The notes below the pieces were generated by a model, which did not search any database, was not told where the DNA came from, and worked only from the letters and a program-made list of their open reading frames with translations. Below are positions 1 through 8,515 of a DNA stretch of 64,000 nt, piece by piece. Source of the DNA: Roseateles_B sp041905785 (GTDB taxonomy: Bacteria > Pseudomonadota > Gammaproteobacteria > Burkholderiales > Burkholderiaceae_C); the NCBI GenBank assembly GCA_041905785.1, contig JAYRKJ010000002.1, forward strand, positions 62,001 to 126,000, written 5' to 3'. Numbering within the stretch: position 1 is the stretch's first letter; every line of letters starts with the position of its first letter. A program made the position numbers and the translations under genes.

Positions 1-47
1 GCGAAGAAGGCGGGCTGCGAGTCAGCCTGCTGCTGCCGGTGCGCTGA
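1..47 (+). CDS. C-terminal fragment of an upstream gene, possibly a sensor histidine kinase
   Basis: Only the last 14 codons and a TGA stop at 45-47 are inside the window. The readable tail is EEGGLRVSLLLPVR. A Gly-rich run followed by alternating hydrophobic residues and LPV is the usual ending of a histidine-kinase ATPase domain, so that is the best guess. Too little is present to exclude other families. Confidence 0.35.
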   Translation, partial: EEGGLRVSLLLPVR

Positions 48-86
48 GCACCCTCGTCCCGAGGCCCAGGCGGCCGGGCCGCGCAC

Positions 87-737
87 CTAGCCCCAGCGGG
101 CGTGGCTCAGGAAGGGGTTGCTGCGGCGCTCCTGGCCGAAGCTGGACTCCGGGCCGTGGCCGGGGATGAAGACGGTGTCATCGCCCATGGGCCAGAGCCG
201 CTCGGTGATGGAGCTGATCAGCTGCGCATGATTGCCGCCGGGAAAATCCGTGCGGCCGATGGAGCCGGCGAAGAGCACGTCGCCCACGAAGCAGCGCCGC
301 GCCGAAGCACTGTGAAAGACCACGTGGCCCGGCGTGTGACCTGGGCAGTGGCGCACAGTCAGCGATTCCTGGCCGATCTGCACCGTGTCGCCGTCCTGCA
401 GCCAGCGCGTGGGCGTGAAGGACTCCACCGCGGGGAAGCCGAACATCGCGCTTTGCTGCGGCAAGCCGTCGATCCAGAACTGGTCGCCCGGGTGCGGCCC
501 CACGATGGGCAGGCCCTTCAGCCGCGCCAGCTCGGCCGTGCCGCCCGCATGGTCGATGTGCGCATGCGTCAGCCAGATCGCCTTCAAGGCCAGGCCCAGC
601 CTCTGCACTTCCTGCAGCAGGCGCGGAACCTCGCCCCCCGGGTCTATCACCGCGGCTTCCTGGGTCTGGTCACACCAGACGAAGGAGCAGTTCTGCTGGA
701 AGGGGGTGACGGGGACGGTGTGGTAGCGGAGGGGCAT
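87..737 (-). CDS. MBL-fold metallo-hydrolase, glyoxalase II-like
   Basis: A 216-residue metallo-beta-lactamase-fold hydrolase of the hydroxyacylglutathione-hydrolase-like (GloB-related) group. The zinc motif THAHIDH lies at residues 57-63, followed by the further metal-ligand segments GHTPGH, GDVLF and PGHGP in the usual order. It lacks the long C-terminal substrate domain of true glyoxalase II, as is normal for the short cytosolic family members that act on thioesters. The ATG at 737 is chosen because family members begin near MPLRYHTVPVTPFQQNC. An upstream TTG at 758 would add seven residues. No strong Shine-Dalgarno sequence precedes either start. It is convergent with the fragment at 1-47. 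The precise substrate cannot be told. Confidence 0.85.
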   Translation of the reverse strand: MPLRYHTVPVTPFQQNCSFVWCDQTQEAAVIDPGGEVPRLLQEVQRLGLALKAIWLTHAHIDHAGGTAELARLKGLPIVGPHPGDQFWIDGLPQQSAMFGFPAVESFTPTRWLQDGDTVQIGQESLTVRHCPGHTPGHVVFHSASARRCFVGDVLFAGSIGRTDFPGGNHAQLISSITERLWPMGDDTVFIPGHGPESSFGQERRSNPFLSHARWG

Positions 738-1167
738 GGGGGAGGGAGCTGAGAACAATGTTTCGAAGTTGCGGGCAAATTATCGAAGGCTTGGGGGGAG
801 GCTGGCCGTGCGATGAGGCCAAAGTTTCGAAGCTTGGTGGCGCAGTTGGGAAAGGCCGCAGCTTGGACGGGCCGGGAGGCGCGTGTGGTGGCGTGGAGAA
901 GGCTGGCGAAGGCTGACTGCTTGAGGCTGGGTGCAGTCAGCCAGGTTTGACGGCTAGATTACTGCCTTCGACAAGACCTGCCTGACGGCCCGCTGTGCGG
1001 GCCATTTCTTCATCTGAACTTCTTTCTTCAAGACCTGCAGCCGTGGCGGGGGCTGGCGTTGGCAAGGACAACAAGGTGCGGACTGGCCAAACTACAAACG
1101 GCCGTTCGTGTGGCGCTCGATGCCACGGACCCTGCTGGAGGACGCATGCGGGCGACCGATCCGTTGG
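738..1167. other. Intergenic stretch without a recognisable gene
   Basis: These 430 bases hold no plausible coding region. Two copies of GTTTCGAAG occur near 760 and 825. A GC-rich hairpin with arms GGCCCGC (987-993) and GCGGGCC (997-1003), followed by ATTTCTT, looks like a plus-strand intrinsic terminator, but no plus-strand gene ends just before it. I see no convincing promoter, so a small RNA is possible but unsupported. Confidence 0.4.
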
Positions 1168-2373
1168 CTAGGGAAACACGAAATTCGTCGTGAGCGTGGC
1201 GCCGATGCCCAGGCTCAAGGGGCCGGCGTTCTTGCTGGCGCCGGCGGCACTCGCGTTGAGGCTGTACTTGCCGGCCGCCGCTGCATCGGCCATGAAGCTG
1301 AGCGTCGTTGCCGCGGCGTATGACGCCACCATGGGCGCGCCAACCGGCAGCACATAGGCGTAGGCGCCGCTGCCCGCGTCGACGCTGCGCTGCGCCACGG
1401 TGATCATGCGGCCCATGCTGAGCATTTGGGTGGCTTGCACGCTGGCATCGACAGGGACGCTGCCTGTGAACACGCTGCCTGCAAGCGTGCCGGTGAACGA
1501 CGCTGGCGGGTTCAGGCCGCCGGGCGAGGTCGTGATCGAGGTGAGCACGCCGCTGCTGACGCCCACGCCCGTCACGACCGCGGTGGACCGGCCGCTGGCC
1601 GTCACGACCAGGTCGTAGGTGCCGGGCAGCACCGGCTGCAGCAGGTACATGCCCGCGCCGTCCGGCGTCGTGGTCTTGATGATGGTGCCGTTCTGCTGAA
1701 GCGTGACCAGCGTGGAACCCGAGGCAATGCTGGCGTCCACGCTGCCGCGCACGCCGGAAATGAGGCGAGGCATGACCGTCACCACCGGCTTGAGGAGGTA
1801 CTGCCCCGAGGCGCCGGCGCGCACGACGGACCTGCAGGCATCGAAGTCCAGCACGAAGTCGGCCAGCTGATCGGCGTTGACCGTGATGTCGACGTTCGCC
1901 TTGAGTCCCGATTGGGCGCCGCTCGGCGTCGTCAGCGCCACCTCGGTGCCGCCGCTGGGCACGACCGAGTTGGCCGGTGGCGCGGTACCGGCATTGGCGG
2001 CCAGCACCAGCCGCATCTGCGTGTAGTGGCCGGCTGGCAAGGGGGTGCTGCCCAGGGTCGCCAGCACGCCGTTGCGCAGGGTGAGCAGGTCCACCCGCAG
2101 CGCCGGGCTGAGGACGATCTCGGACCACCCGGCATCGCCGTCCGCCGCCGTGCTGCTCTGATGCACCCGCACCTTCTGGATGGTGATGTTGACCTGCTCG
2201 AAGCCGCAGGCCGGCGCGTCGGTCAGCGAGAGCTGCAGCGTGCCGGTGCTGCCGGGCATCGTGCCCGCCGAGCCACCCCCGCCGCCGCAGGAAGCCAGCA
2301 GGGACAAACCGATGGCGCTCAGACAGTGCGCAAATCCGAATCGCAGCGCTTGGCCAGGCAGCAGCTTCATCAT
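1168..2373 (-). CDS. DUF4382 lipoprotein
   Basis: A 401-residue secreted lipoprotein. The start is an ATG at 2373 (a second ATG is immediately downstream) with a GGAGA ribosome site 5 bases upstream. A lipoprotein signal peptide ends in LLASC followed by a poly-Gly run, so the mature protein should be lipid-anchored. Residues of about 40-180 match the DUF4382 pattern (LQLSLTDAP, then QVNITIQKVRVH). A second segment with the PDGAGMYLLQPVLPGTYDL pattern resembles the carboxypeptidase regulatory-like beta-sandwich fold. The function of DUF4382 proteins is unknown. They are usually cell-envelope or extracellular. It stands alone between hydrolase and lipoprotein genes. Confidence 0.8.
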   Translation of the reverse strand: MMKLLPGQALRFGFAHCLSAIGLSLLASCGGGGGSAGTMPGSTGTLQLSLTDAPACGFEQVNITIQKVRVHQSSTAADGDAGWSEIVLSPALRVDLLTLRNGVLATLGSTPLPAGHYTQMRLVLAANAGTAPPANSVVPSGGTEVALTTPSGAQSGLKANVDITVNADQLADFVLDFDACRSVVRAGASGQYLLKPVVTVMPRLISGVRGSVDASIASGSTLVTLQQNGTIIKTTTPDGAGMYLLQPVLPGTYDLVVTASGRSTAVVTGVGVSSGVLTSITTSPGGLNPPASFTGTLAGSVFTGSVPVDASVQATQMLSMGRMITVAQRSVDAGSGAYAYVLPVGAPMVASYAAATTLSFMADAAAAGKYSLNASAAGASKNAGPLSLGIGATLTTNFVFP

Positions 2374-2584
2374 GATCGTCTCCGTGAATGTCGGGGTGGC
2401 GGGCGGCATCAAGACATGGCTTTGATCCATGTTAGGTCGTCGAACGCGGGCTGGCAGCCCCTGGCGCTGCAGCTGTAAGCGAGTGCGTCGCCTGGGCCCG
2501 CATGGGGCCGGTGCTGCTGCTTGCGTACACGCCATTTACTTTCGGCAACGGTGGGGCATGGGCTGCGGGCCTACGCTTGCTCGA

Positions 2585-3043
2585 ATGAACGGAGTCACGC
2601 ACTTTTGGCCACCACGCGTTTGGCCGTCGTCTGGCTGGGCCCGCGCAAGCGGCTGCCACGCGGCCGTCGCCGTGGGCGGCTCGCTTTGCCTGGCGTGGAT
2701 GGCGGGCCTCGGTGGCTGCGCCGGCCCTGGCGCAGGCACCGCCGGCGCACCTCCCACTGCGGCAACGGCCGCGCCACCCCCGCCTGCCGCCGAGGACTTG
2801 CAGCGACGCCGCGAGTTCGACAAGGCCCTGGACAGCTGGCACGGCGCGACCGTGCAGGAGCTGCTGCGCAAGATGGGCAAGCCCGAGGCGGTCACGCGGC
2901 GGGCGGACGGCAGCTACGACTACCGCTACTCCAAGTCCACGCGCGGAGGCCCCGACGGGCGGCCGGCCTTCAGCTGCACCGTGCGCTACCTGGTCGATGC
3001 ACCGGGCCGGCAGGTGATCGGCCATTCGATCGTAGGGTGCTGA
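2585..3043 (+). CDS. Small putative lipoprotein, function unknown
   Basis: A 152-residue protein starting at the ATG at 2585. A long N-terminal hydrophobic stretch ends in GLGGC, a plausible lipobox with Cys near residue 45, followed by a Gly/Ala/Pro-rich linker. The C-terminal part (LDSWHGATVQELLRKMGKPE, then YDYRY and a closing Cys) resembles small envelope lipoproteins of Burkholderiales that carry a short alpha/beta domain, but I cannot assign a named family. The signal region is unusually long before the lipobox, so the true start could lie further in. Divergent from the DUF4382 gene. Confidence 0.6.
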   Translation: MNGVTHFWPPRVWPSSGWARASGCHAAVAVGGSLCLAWMAGLGGCAGPGAGTAGAPPTAATAAPPPPAAEDLQRRREFDKALDSWHGATVQELLRKMGKPEAVTRRADGSYDYRYSKSTRGGPDGRPAFSCTVRYLVDAPGRQVIGHSIVGC

Positions 3044-3147
3044 GCAGTGGGTGAGGCGGTACGAGCCCGCTATGCTCGCGGCTCCGCCTTCTCATTGGGC
3101 CCTGCCTCCAGGCCGCGCGCTGGCGGCTGGCAGCGCTCACACCCTGC

Positions 3148-4407
3148 ATGCTTCTCGACCTCGGCCCCCTGCGCCACAACACGGCCTTTCGCCGCCTTTT
3201 CGCCAGCCAGTTCATCTCCGGCCTGGGGAGCATGGTCAGCTATGTGGCCGTGCCCTGGCAGCTCTATGAACTGACGCGCTCCAATGCCCAGGTCGGTCTG
3301 CTGGGCCTGGTGCAGCTGCTGCCGGTGGTGCTGTGCGGCCTGCTGGGCGGCGCGGTGGCGGACCGCATGGACCGCAAGCGTCTGCTGATCGGCTCCGAAG
3401 CGCTGATGGCCCTGTGCCTGGCTGGCTTGCTGGCCAATGCCATGAGCGCGGCCCCCAGCGTGCTGGCCATCTACGCCCTGGTGGCGGTGCTGCAGGGCGC
3501 CAGCGGCTTCCACCGTCCGGCGCTGGAGGCCCTGACGCAGAAGCTGGCGCGGCCTGAGGAGTTTGCGGCCGTGGCGGCGCTGTCCTCGGTGCGGGGCACG
3601 GTGGGCATGGTGGCGGGCCCGGCGCTGGCGGGGCTGCTGCTGGCGCGCTGGGGTGCGGTGGGCGCCTATGTCTTCGACTTCTGCACCTTCCTGGCCGCGC
3701 TGTTCTTCATCGCCCGCATCCCCAAGGCGGCGATCGGAACGCCGGCCTCGCCCGAGGAGCGGCCGCATCTGCTGGCCGACCTGGCCGAGGGCCTGCGCTT
3801 CGCCTGGCGCCGCCCGGAGCTGATGGGCACCTACATCGTCGACATCGTCGCCATGGCTTTTGCCTTCCCCGTGGCGCTGTTCCCGGCCATGGCCGCGGCG
3901 GACGGGCGCACCGAGTCCGTGGGCTGGCTGCTGTCGGCGATGTCGGTCGGTGCGCTGCTCATCGGCGTCTTCAGCGGCTGGACGGGGCGTGTGCGGCGGC
4001 ATGGGCGGGCCGTGGTCATCGCGGCGGCCATGTGGGCCCTGGGCATCGTGGCCCTGGGCTTCGCGCCCAGCCTGATGATGGGCCTGGCCTGCCTGGTGGT
4101 GGCCGGCGCGGCGGACATGGTCAGCGGCGTGTTCCGCGGGACCATCTGGAACGAGACCATTCCCAACGAGCTGCGCGGCCGCCTGGCCGGCATCGAGATG
4201 ATCAGCTACCTGACCGGCCCCCTGATCGGCAACGCCCGCGCGGGCTTCATGGCCGATGCCTGGGGCGTCTCCACCGCAGTCTGGCTGGGCGGCGCCATCT
4301 GCCTCGCTGGCGTCATCGCGACGGGCTTCGCCTTGCCGCGCTTCTGGGTCTATCGCAGCGCGCCGGCGCCGGTCACCAGCGCCGGCCCCGGCACCCCGGC
4401 CCCTTGA
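3148..4407 (+). CDS. MFS transporter, DHA3/EntS-like
   Basis: A 419-residue inner-membrane protein with about 12 predicted hydrophobic helices. The loop after helix 2 carries GGAVADRMDRKRL, the MFS motif A pattern. The N-terminus (LRHNTAFRRLFASQFISGLG, then VPWQLYELT) is typical of the DHA3 drug:proton antiporter-like group that includes the enterobactin exporter EntS. The likely role is proton-driven export of a small molecule. The substrate cannot be told from sequence, and no siderophore or drug-resistance genes adjoin. A single-gene transcription unit is likely: a GC-rich inverted repeat follows at 4438-4475. Confidence 0.85.
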   Translation: MLLDLGPLRHNTAFRRLFASQFISGLGSMVSYVAVPWQLYELTRSNAQVGLLGLVQLLPVVLCGLLGGAVADRMDRKRLLIGSEALMALCLAGLLANAMSAAPSVLAIYALVAVLQGASGFHRPALEALTQKLARPEEFAAVAALSSVRGTVGMVAGPALAGLLLARWGAVGAYVFDFCTFLAALFFIARIPKAAIGTPASPEERPHLLADLAEGLRFAWRRPELMGTYIVDIVAMAFAFPVALFPAMAAADGRTESVGWLLSAMSVGALLIGVFSGWTGRVRRHGRAVVIAAAMWALGIVALGFAPSLMMGLACLVVAGAADMVSGVFRGTIWNETIPNELRGRLAGIEMISYLTGPLIGNARAGFMADAWGVSTAVWLGGAICLAGVIATGFALPRFWVYRSAPAPVTSAGPGTPAP

Positions 4408-4509
4408 TCGAATGAGGCGTCGGGCCTCTCCCTGGGAGTGCCGGGCGCAGCCCCCGGGCTCGGCACCAGGCGGCGCCGAACCCGGGACCGCCCTTGCGGG
4501 CGGACGGCC

Positions 4510-5916
4510 TTAGCGGACCAGGTAGCTGAACTCCAGGTCGATCGTGCTGCCTGCGGTCCAGGCGGCCGGATGACCCAGGCGGACAGACTGGCCGTTGAAG
4601 CCCAGCGTCAGGACGTTCTCGTTCGCACCAATGGTTGCCCAGCAGGGGTAGGTCGTGCCGTTGATGGTGACGACGGCGGGAAGGCCGCGTTGGTCAACGG
4701 ACAGATGCCCCTTGAACGGCAGGCTCAGCTGGTAGCCGCTGGTGCCGTTGCCATAGGTGGTGGTGGAGCCCGTAACGACCCGGATCGACACCAGGCAGGC
4801 ATGCCCGCTGCGCTGGTAGGACGCAGTGATCGAGCCATTGCCAATGCTCGGCTGCGCGCCGCTGCCCTCGGGTTGGGTCCACAGGGGGGTGTAGGGCTTG
4901 CGCTGGTCGTAGACCTCGTTGTACTGGCAGGTGGCCGCCTCCTCCGTGAAGCCCGAACCGAGGGTGCAGGCCGTGATCTTCGCGCCTTGCATGTTCTTCA
5001 GGGCCAGCAGGCCGGAGAAGGCCACGCCGGTGAGCGTGATGTCGGAGCCGCTCAAGGTGACGGGGTCGGACAGCGAGGCGAAGCGCCCGTTGGCGATGTG
5101 CAGCAAGGCGGTGCTGGCCGAGGTCAGCAGATTGCGTGCATAGAAGTTGGTGACGGACACGCCGTTGCCACCCGCCGAGAAGTCGAACAGGCCACCGCTC
5201 AGCCAGATGTTGCTGAAGAACTTCGGGCTGGCCGTGTTGTCGGACAGCTTGACCGCCGCGACCGTGGTCGGGTTCGTGGTGGTGGCCTCCAGGTCCGCGA
5301 TGGTCGAACCGCCACCCTGGTTGAGGGCGAACTCCAGGGCGATGCCTTGCGACTGGCTGATGCGCACGCGCCGGATCAGCTGGCTGAAGCCGTTGCTGAC
5401 CACGATGCCGCGACCCGAATAGGAGCCCCCCTGGCACTCCAGGTTGATGTCCTGGATGGCGCCCAGGTCGCCCAGGGTCACCAGGTCGAAGTTCCCCATC
5501 TTCTTGATCGTGGTGGCACGCTGTCCGCCTGCACCCTGCCAGGACTGGGACGCCGCCTGCACCAGGCCGCCGGACACCAGGTAGGTCCCGGCAGGCCAGT
5601 ACAAGGTGCCCGCGCCGGTCGCGCTGATGGCCTTGTTGATGCTCGCTGTGTCGTCGGCGCTGCCATTGCCGCGGGCGCCGAACTGGCGTACAGAGAAGCC
5701 GCCCGTGGCGTGCAGCTTCCAGCGCTTGCCGTCGTTGGCGACGATGACGGAGCCGCCGTTGTCCAGCGAGCTCAGGTCGGCGGTGTCGCAGTAGTAGGAG
5801 CCGCCGCCGCCGTCGCCGGCGCCGTAGTAGCCGAGGACTTCATAGACATCGCCGGCGCTGGCACCGGTGATGGCGCGCAGAGAGCTGATGTTGGCAGTGG
5901 TCGAGATGATGGCCAT
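4510..5916 (-). CDS. Right-handed beta-helix protein of the pectate-lyase superfamily
   Basis: A 468-residue protein. The ATG at 5916 is preceded by an AGGGAAG ribosome site. The first 110 residues follow the pattern found at the head of pectate-lyase-superfamily beta-helix proteins and phage tail-spike-like proteins: GYYGAGDGGGGSYY, DNGGSVIV, RWKL, then VRQFGARGNGSADDTASIN. Repeated Val/Ile/Asn-rich turns in the middle fit a parallel beta-helix, and the last 130 residues form a separate beta-rich domain ending LEFSYLVR. No signal peptide is visible. Catalytic activity cannot be inferred. Polysaccharide binding or cleavage is the usual role of such proteins. No other phage genes surround it. 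The upstream gap holds three strong palindromes. Confidence 0.75.
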   Translation of the reverse strand: MAIISTTANISSLRAITGASAGDVYEVLGYYGAGDGGGGSYYCDTADLSSLDNGGSVIVANDGKRWKLHATGGFSVRQFGARGNGSADDTASINKAISATGAGTLYWPAGTYLVSGGLVQAASQSWQGAGGQRATTIKKMGNFDLVTLGDLGAIQDINLECQGGSYSGRGIVVSNGFSQLIRRVRISQSQGIALEFALNQGGGSTIADLEATTTNPTTVAAVKLSDNTASPKFFSNIWLSGGLFDFSAGGNGVSVTNFYARNLLTSASTALLHIANGRFASLSDPVTLSGSDITLTGVAFSGLLALKNMQGAKITACTLGSGFTEEAATCQYNEVYDQRKPYTPLWTQPEGSGAQPSIGNGSITASYQRSGHACLVSIRVVTGSTTTYGNGTSGYQLSLPFKGHLSVDQRGLPAVVTINGTTYPCWATIGANENVLTLGFNGQSVRLGHPAAWTAGSTIDLEFSYLVR

Positions 5917-5992
5917 GGTTCTTCCCTTTTCCTTGTTGATCGTTGACTGATTCCCTGCTGGATGGCCAGCAGATGCCATGGCGTGGTCAATG

Positions 5993-6010
5993 CATCCAAC
6001 GCGTTGGATG
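5993..6010. promoter_or_regulatory. 18-bp perfect palindrome upstream of the beta-helix gene
   Basis: CATCCAACGCGTTGGATG is a perfect dyad about 80 bases before the ATG of the beta-helix gene. Its size and CG centre fit a dimeric regulator site. It sits in a 369-base gap (5917-6285) with no coding region. The regulator is unknown. Confidence 0.5.
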
Positions 6011-6186
6011 AGCGCATCCTGCCAACTTGGGACGCATCTTGAATGCGAGGTCATGCCGGCCACCGGGTCCGGACTGTCGTGATTTGCCACCCGCACCTCA
6101 AGGGGCCGGGGAGCGCTGGAGGATCGTCTGGATACGCGCCGAATGCTTCTTTCGCCTGGCATGAGAGACAGCTTACGGGGTTGGTA

Positions 6187-6225
6187 GCTCATGGCATGAG
6201 CCACCTGGAATTTCTACGAAATTCC
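6187..6225. promoter_or_regulatory. Two adjacent perfect palindromes
   Basis: GCTCATG-G-CATGAGC (6187-6201) and GGAATTTC-TAC-GAAATTCC (6207-6225) lie six bases apart, about 270-310 bases before the beta-helix gene and 60-100 bases past the stop of pncB. The second could also act as an RNA hairpin, but no T-run follows on either strand, so operator function is the better guess. Confidence 0.4.
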
Positions 6226-6285
6226 TGACCTTGCGTGCGCCGATCGCCCGGGCCCGGGCCCGGGGCAGGCGGCGCCGCGGGGTGC

Positions 6286-7497
6286 TTACAGCGGCCGGAT
6301 GCCAAACACCTGCCGCAGGTACGCCAGAAAGGTCTCGTCATCGCACAGCGTCTTGCCTGGGCTGTCGCTGAGCTTGGCCACCGGCTGGCCGTTGGCATGG
6401 GTCAGCTTCATCACGATGTTCAGGGGCGTCAGGCCCAGATCGTTGCTCAGGTGGGTGCCGATGCCGAAGCCCAGCTGCACGCGGTCGGCGAAGTGGCGGT
6501 ACAGGGCGATGGCCTTGTCCACGGTCAGGCCGTCGCTGAAGACCAGGCGCTTGGTGTGGGCGTCGATGCGCAGCTTGGCGTAATGGGCCAGGGCCTTTTC
6601 GCCCCAGAGGATGGGATCGCCGCTGTCATGGCGCAGGCCGTCGAAAAGCTTGGCGAAGTAGAGGTCGAAGTCAGCCAGGAAGGCGTCCATGCCGACCACG
6701 TCGGTCAGGGCGATGCCCAGGTCGCCGCGGTACTCCTGCACCCAGTCCTCCAGCGCCGCCTTCTGGTGGTCGCGCAGGCGCACCGTTCCCAGGGCCTGGA
6801 AGGTCTGCAGGTACTCGTGCGCCATGGTGCCGATGGGCACCAGGCCCAGTTCGCGCGCCAGCTTCACGTTGGAGCTGCCCTTGAAGTGCTGCGGCAGGGC
6901 GTCGCGCAGCTGGCGCACGACCTCGCGCTGCCAGTCGCCCGAGAAGCGGCGGCGCAGGCCGAAGTCGAAGAGCTCGAAAGGGTGGCGATGCTGCTCGGCC
7001 TCCTGCGCGAAGGCCTGCAGCGTGGCGATCTTGGCGTCCAGGCGGCGCTGGCCCTCGGCGCGCACGGCTGGCGTGTCCAGGCGACGGAAATAGAGCTCGT
7101 TGACGATGGCCAGCACCGGGATCTCGAAGGCCATCACATGCACCTGCGGGCCGCGCGCGACGATGTGCAGGGTGTCGCCTTCGCTGCTGACGTCGATGAA
7201 GGCGCGCTGGAAGCGGAAGAGACGCAGGAAGTCGATGAAGTCGCTCTTGATGAAGCGCAGACCCCGCAGATAGGCCAGTTCCTCATCCGACAGGCTCAGC
7301 GCGCACAGGGCGTCGAGTTCGCGCTCCACCTCGTCCTTGAGCGCGCTCAGGGGAAAGGCCGGCGTATTGCGGCACACGAAGCGGTACTCCGCCTGCGTCT
7401 GCGGGTGGCGGTGCAGCAGCGCCTGCCACATGGTGAACTTGTAGAGGTCGGTGTCCAGCAGGCTGCGGATCACGGGCGGGTGGGCAGAGGTGCTCAT
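6286..7497 (-). CDS. pncB: Nicotinate phosphoribosyltransferase
   Basis: A 403-residue enzyme of NAD salvage that joins nicotinate to PRPP to give nicotinate mononucleotide, with ATP hydrolysis. Family marks include LLDTDLYKFTMWQ near the N-terminus, the EYRFVCRN strand, GTMAHEYLQ with the conserved His, and FGIGTHLSND near the phosphate site. Length matches bacterial PncB of the E. coli type. It follows the nicotinamidase-like gene by only 11 bases, so the two form an operon converting nicotinamide to nicotinate to NaMN. Control by the divergent NrtR-type gene is likely (palindrome at 8393-8417). Confidence 0.95.
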   Translation of the reverse strand: MSTSAHPPVIRSLLDTDLYKFTMWQALLHRHPQTQAEYRFVCRNTPAFPLSALKDEVERELDALCALSLSDEELAYLRGLRFIKSDFIDFLRLFRFQRAFIDVSSEGDTLHIVARGPQVHVMAFEIPVLAIVNELYFRRLDTPAVRAEGQRRLDAKIATLQAFAQEAEQHRHPFELFDFGLRRRFSGDWQREVVRQLRDALPQHFKGSSNVKLARELGLVPIGTMAHEYLQTFQALGTVRLRDHQKAALEDWVQEYRGDLGIALTDVVGMDAFLADFDLYFAKLFDGLRHDSGDPILWGEKALAHYAKLRIDAHTKRLVFSDGLTVDKAIALYRHFADRVQLGFGIGTHLSNDLGLTPLNIVMKLTHANGQPVAKLSDSPGKTLCDDETFLAYLRQVFGIRPL

Positions 7498-7508
7498 GGG
7501 CGCGTCTT

Positions 7509-8345
7509 TCAGAACTCGGTGCTGAGGGCGAGCCGCACGCCCCGCGCCTGCATGGCGCCGAAGAAGGCTTCCTGGGCAGCTTCGAAGCCGGCCACCGGGC
7601 TGATGCAGTCGCGCAGCAGCACCAGTTTGCCGCAGGCGCCTGCAGGCAGGTGCTCGACCAGGTGCTCCACCGTGGCCTTGACGCAGTGGCTGCCCGCCTC
7701 GCCGGCGATCAGCAGCTCATCGGCATGGTCCAGCGCCGCCAGCAGCTGCCGGTTGAGCTGGGTGCGGGTGTCGTCCGCATCCGGCACCTCGGCCTGGAGC
7801 GCGCTGTAGTGCTCGGTCCAGGGATTCTCGCCCTTGGTGACGATCTGCACTGCGCGGCCCTGTGCGTCCGCCCAGCGGTCCAGGGCGGCCTGCAGCCCGG
7901 CATGCACCGTCTGGCCCCAGCTGCCCATCTGGCAGTGCACGGGCCAGACCATCAGCGTGTAGCGCCCCGCGGCTTCCAGCGCGTCCAGGTAGTCCAGCAC
8001 GCGCGCCCGGGCTGCGGCTGCCCGCGGGCGGAAGGCGCCGGCGCGCACCTGCGCGGCGGTGATGGCGGTGAAGGGCGTGGGGGCCGCCTGCGTGGCCTCG
8101 TCCAGCCAGAAGCCGGGGTGGGCGATGTCGATGCGGTGGTGCGAATCGAGGGTCACGGTGATGCCCTGCAGGCCTGCACCCAGGCGCTCCACCAGGGCGG
8201 CGGCGCGCAGCAGGTCGTCATGGGCGCCGGCCACGGGCAGGGCCGGGCGGAGGCGGGTGCCCAGGGCCGGGCTGTGCGGCAGCCAGTCCTCGGGCAGGTC
8301 GCAGAAGTCGTTCTGGGGATCGATCAGCAGCAGCTGGGTGTTCAT
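7509..8345 (-). CDS. Nicotinamidase-like cysteine hydrolase
   Basis: A 278-residue isochorismatase-fold hydrolase. The likely catalytic triad is visible: Asp in LLLIDPQNDF (D9), Lys in IVTKGENPW, and Cys in AGEAGSHCVKAT. The segment TLDSHHRIDIAHPGFW matches the metal-binding stretch of nicotinamidases. Its position directly before pncB supports deamidation of nicotinamide to nicotinate (PncA function). It is about 65 residues longer than common PncA proteins, so it may be a diverged subfamily. The ATG at 8345 with an upstream GGGAG is chosen. An extended reading to 8411 would run through the palindromic operator and is unlikely. Confidence 0.8.
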   Translation of the reverse strand: MNTQLLLIDPQNDFCDLPEDWLPHSPALGTRLRPALPVAGAHDDLLRAAALVERLGAGLQGITVTLDSHHRIDIAHPGFWLDEATQAAPTPFTAITAAQVRAGAFRPRAAAARARVLDYLDALEAAGRYTLMVWPVHCQMGSWGQTVHAGLQAALDRWADAQGRAVQIVTKGENPWTEHYSALQAEVPDADDTRTQLNRQLLAALDHADELLIAGEAGSHCVKATVEHLVEHLPAGACGKLVLLRDCISPVAGFEAAQEAFFGAMQARGVRLALSTEF

Positions 8346-8392
8346 GGCGGTGCTCCCGTTCAAGTCTTGCGCACGGGTCTCATCATACGCTG

Positions 8393-8417
8393 ACTTAAAT
8401 GCAGAATGCAATTAACT
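8393..8417. promoter_or_regulatory. Candidate NrtR operator
   Basis: A 25-bp dyad with arms ACTTAAATGCA (8393-8403) and TGCAATTAACT (8407-8417) around GAA. Nine of the eleven arm positions pair. It lies in the AT-rich part of the gap between the salvage operon and the divergent regulator gene, the expected place for an NrtR site controlling both. Confidence 0.75.
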
Positions 8418-8515
8418 AAGAAGATGGCATTGCGACATGGCATGGGTCGGAGGCCAGGCGAGGCCGATGGTGCAGCGCCCTCGCCCTGCGCCGTTTCGGA
8501 GCTATCCTCTGTTCG

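Noticed and set aside
987..1010. Small RNA ending at an orphan terminator
   Set aside because: The hairpin is real, but no promoter with acceptable -35 and -10 was found between 760 and 980.
1028..2128. Arg/His/Gly-rich 366-residue open frame on the minus strand
   Set aside because: It is an alternative frame of the DUF4382 lipoprotein gene with composition typical of GC-rich shadow frames.
4510..5916. Prophage tail spike
   Set aside because: The N-terminal pattern occurs in tail spikes, but no phage structural, integrase or lysis gene is nearby.
6235..7809. Long plus-strand frame opposite pncB
   Set aside because: Its translation has no recognisable motif and lies opposite the clear pncB and nicotinamidase-like genes.
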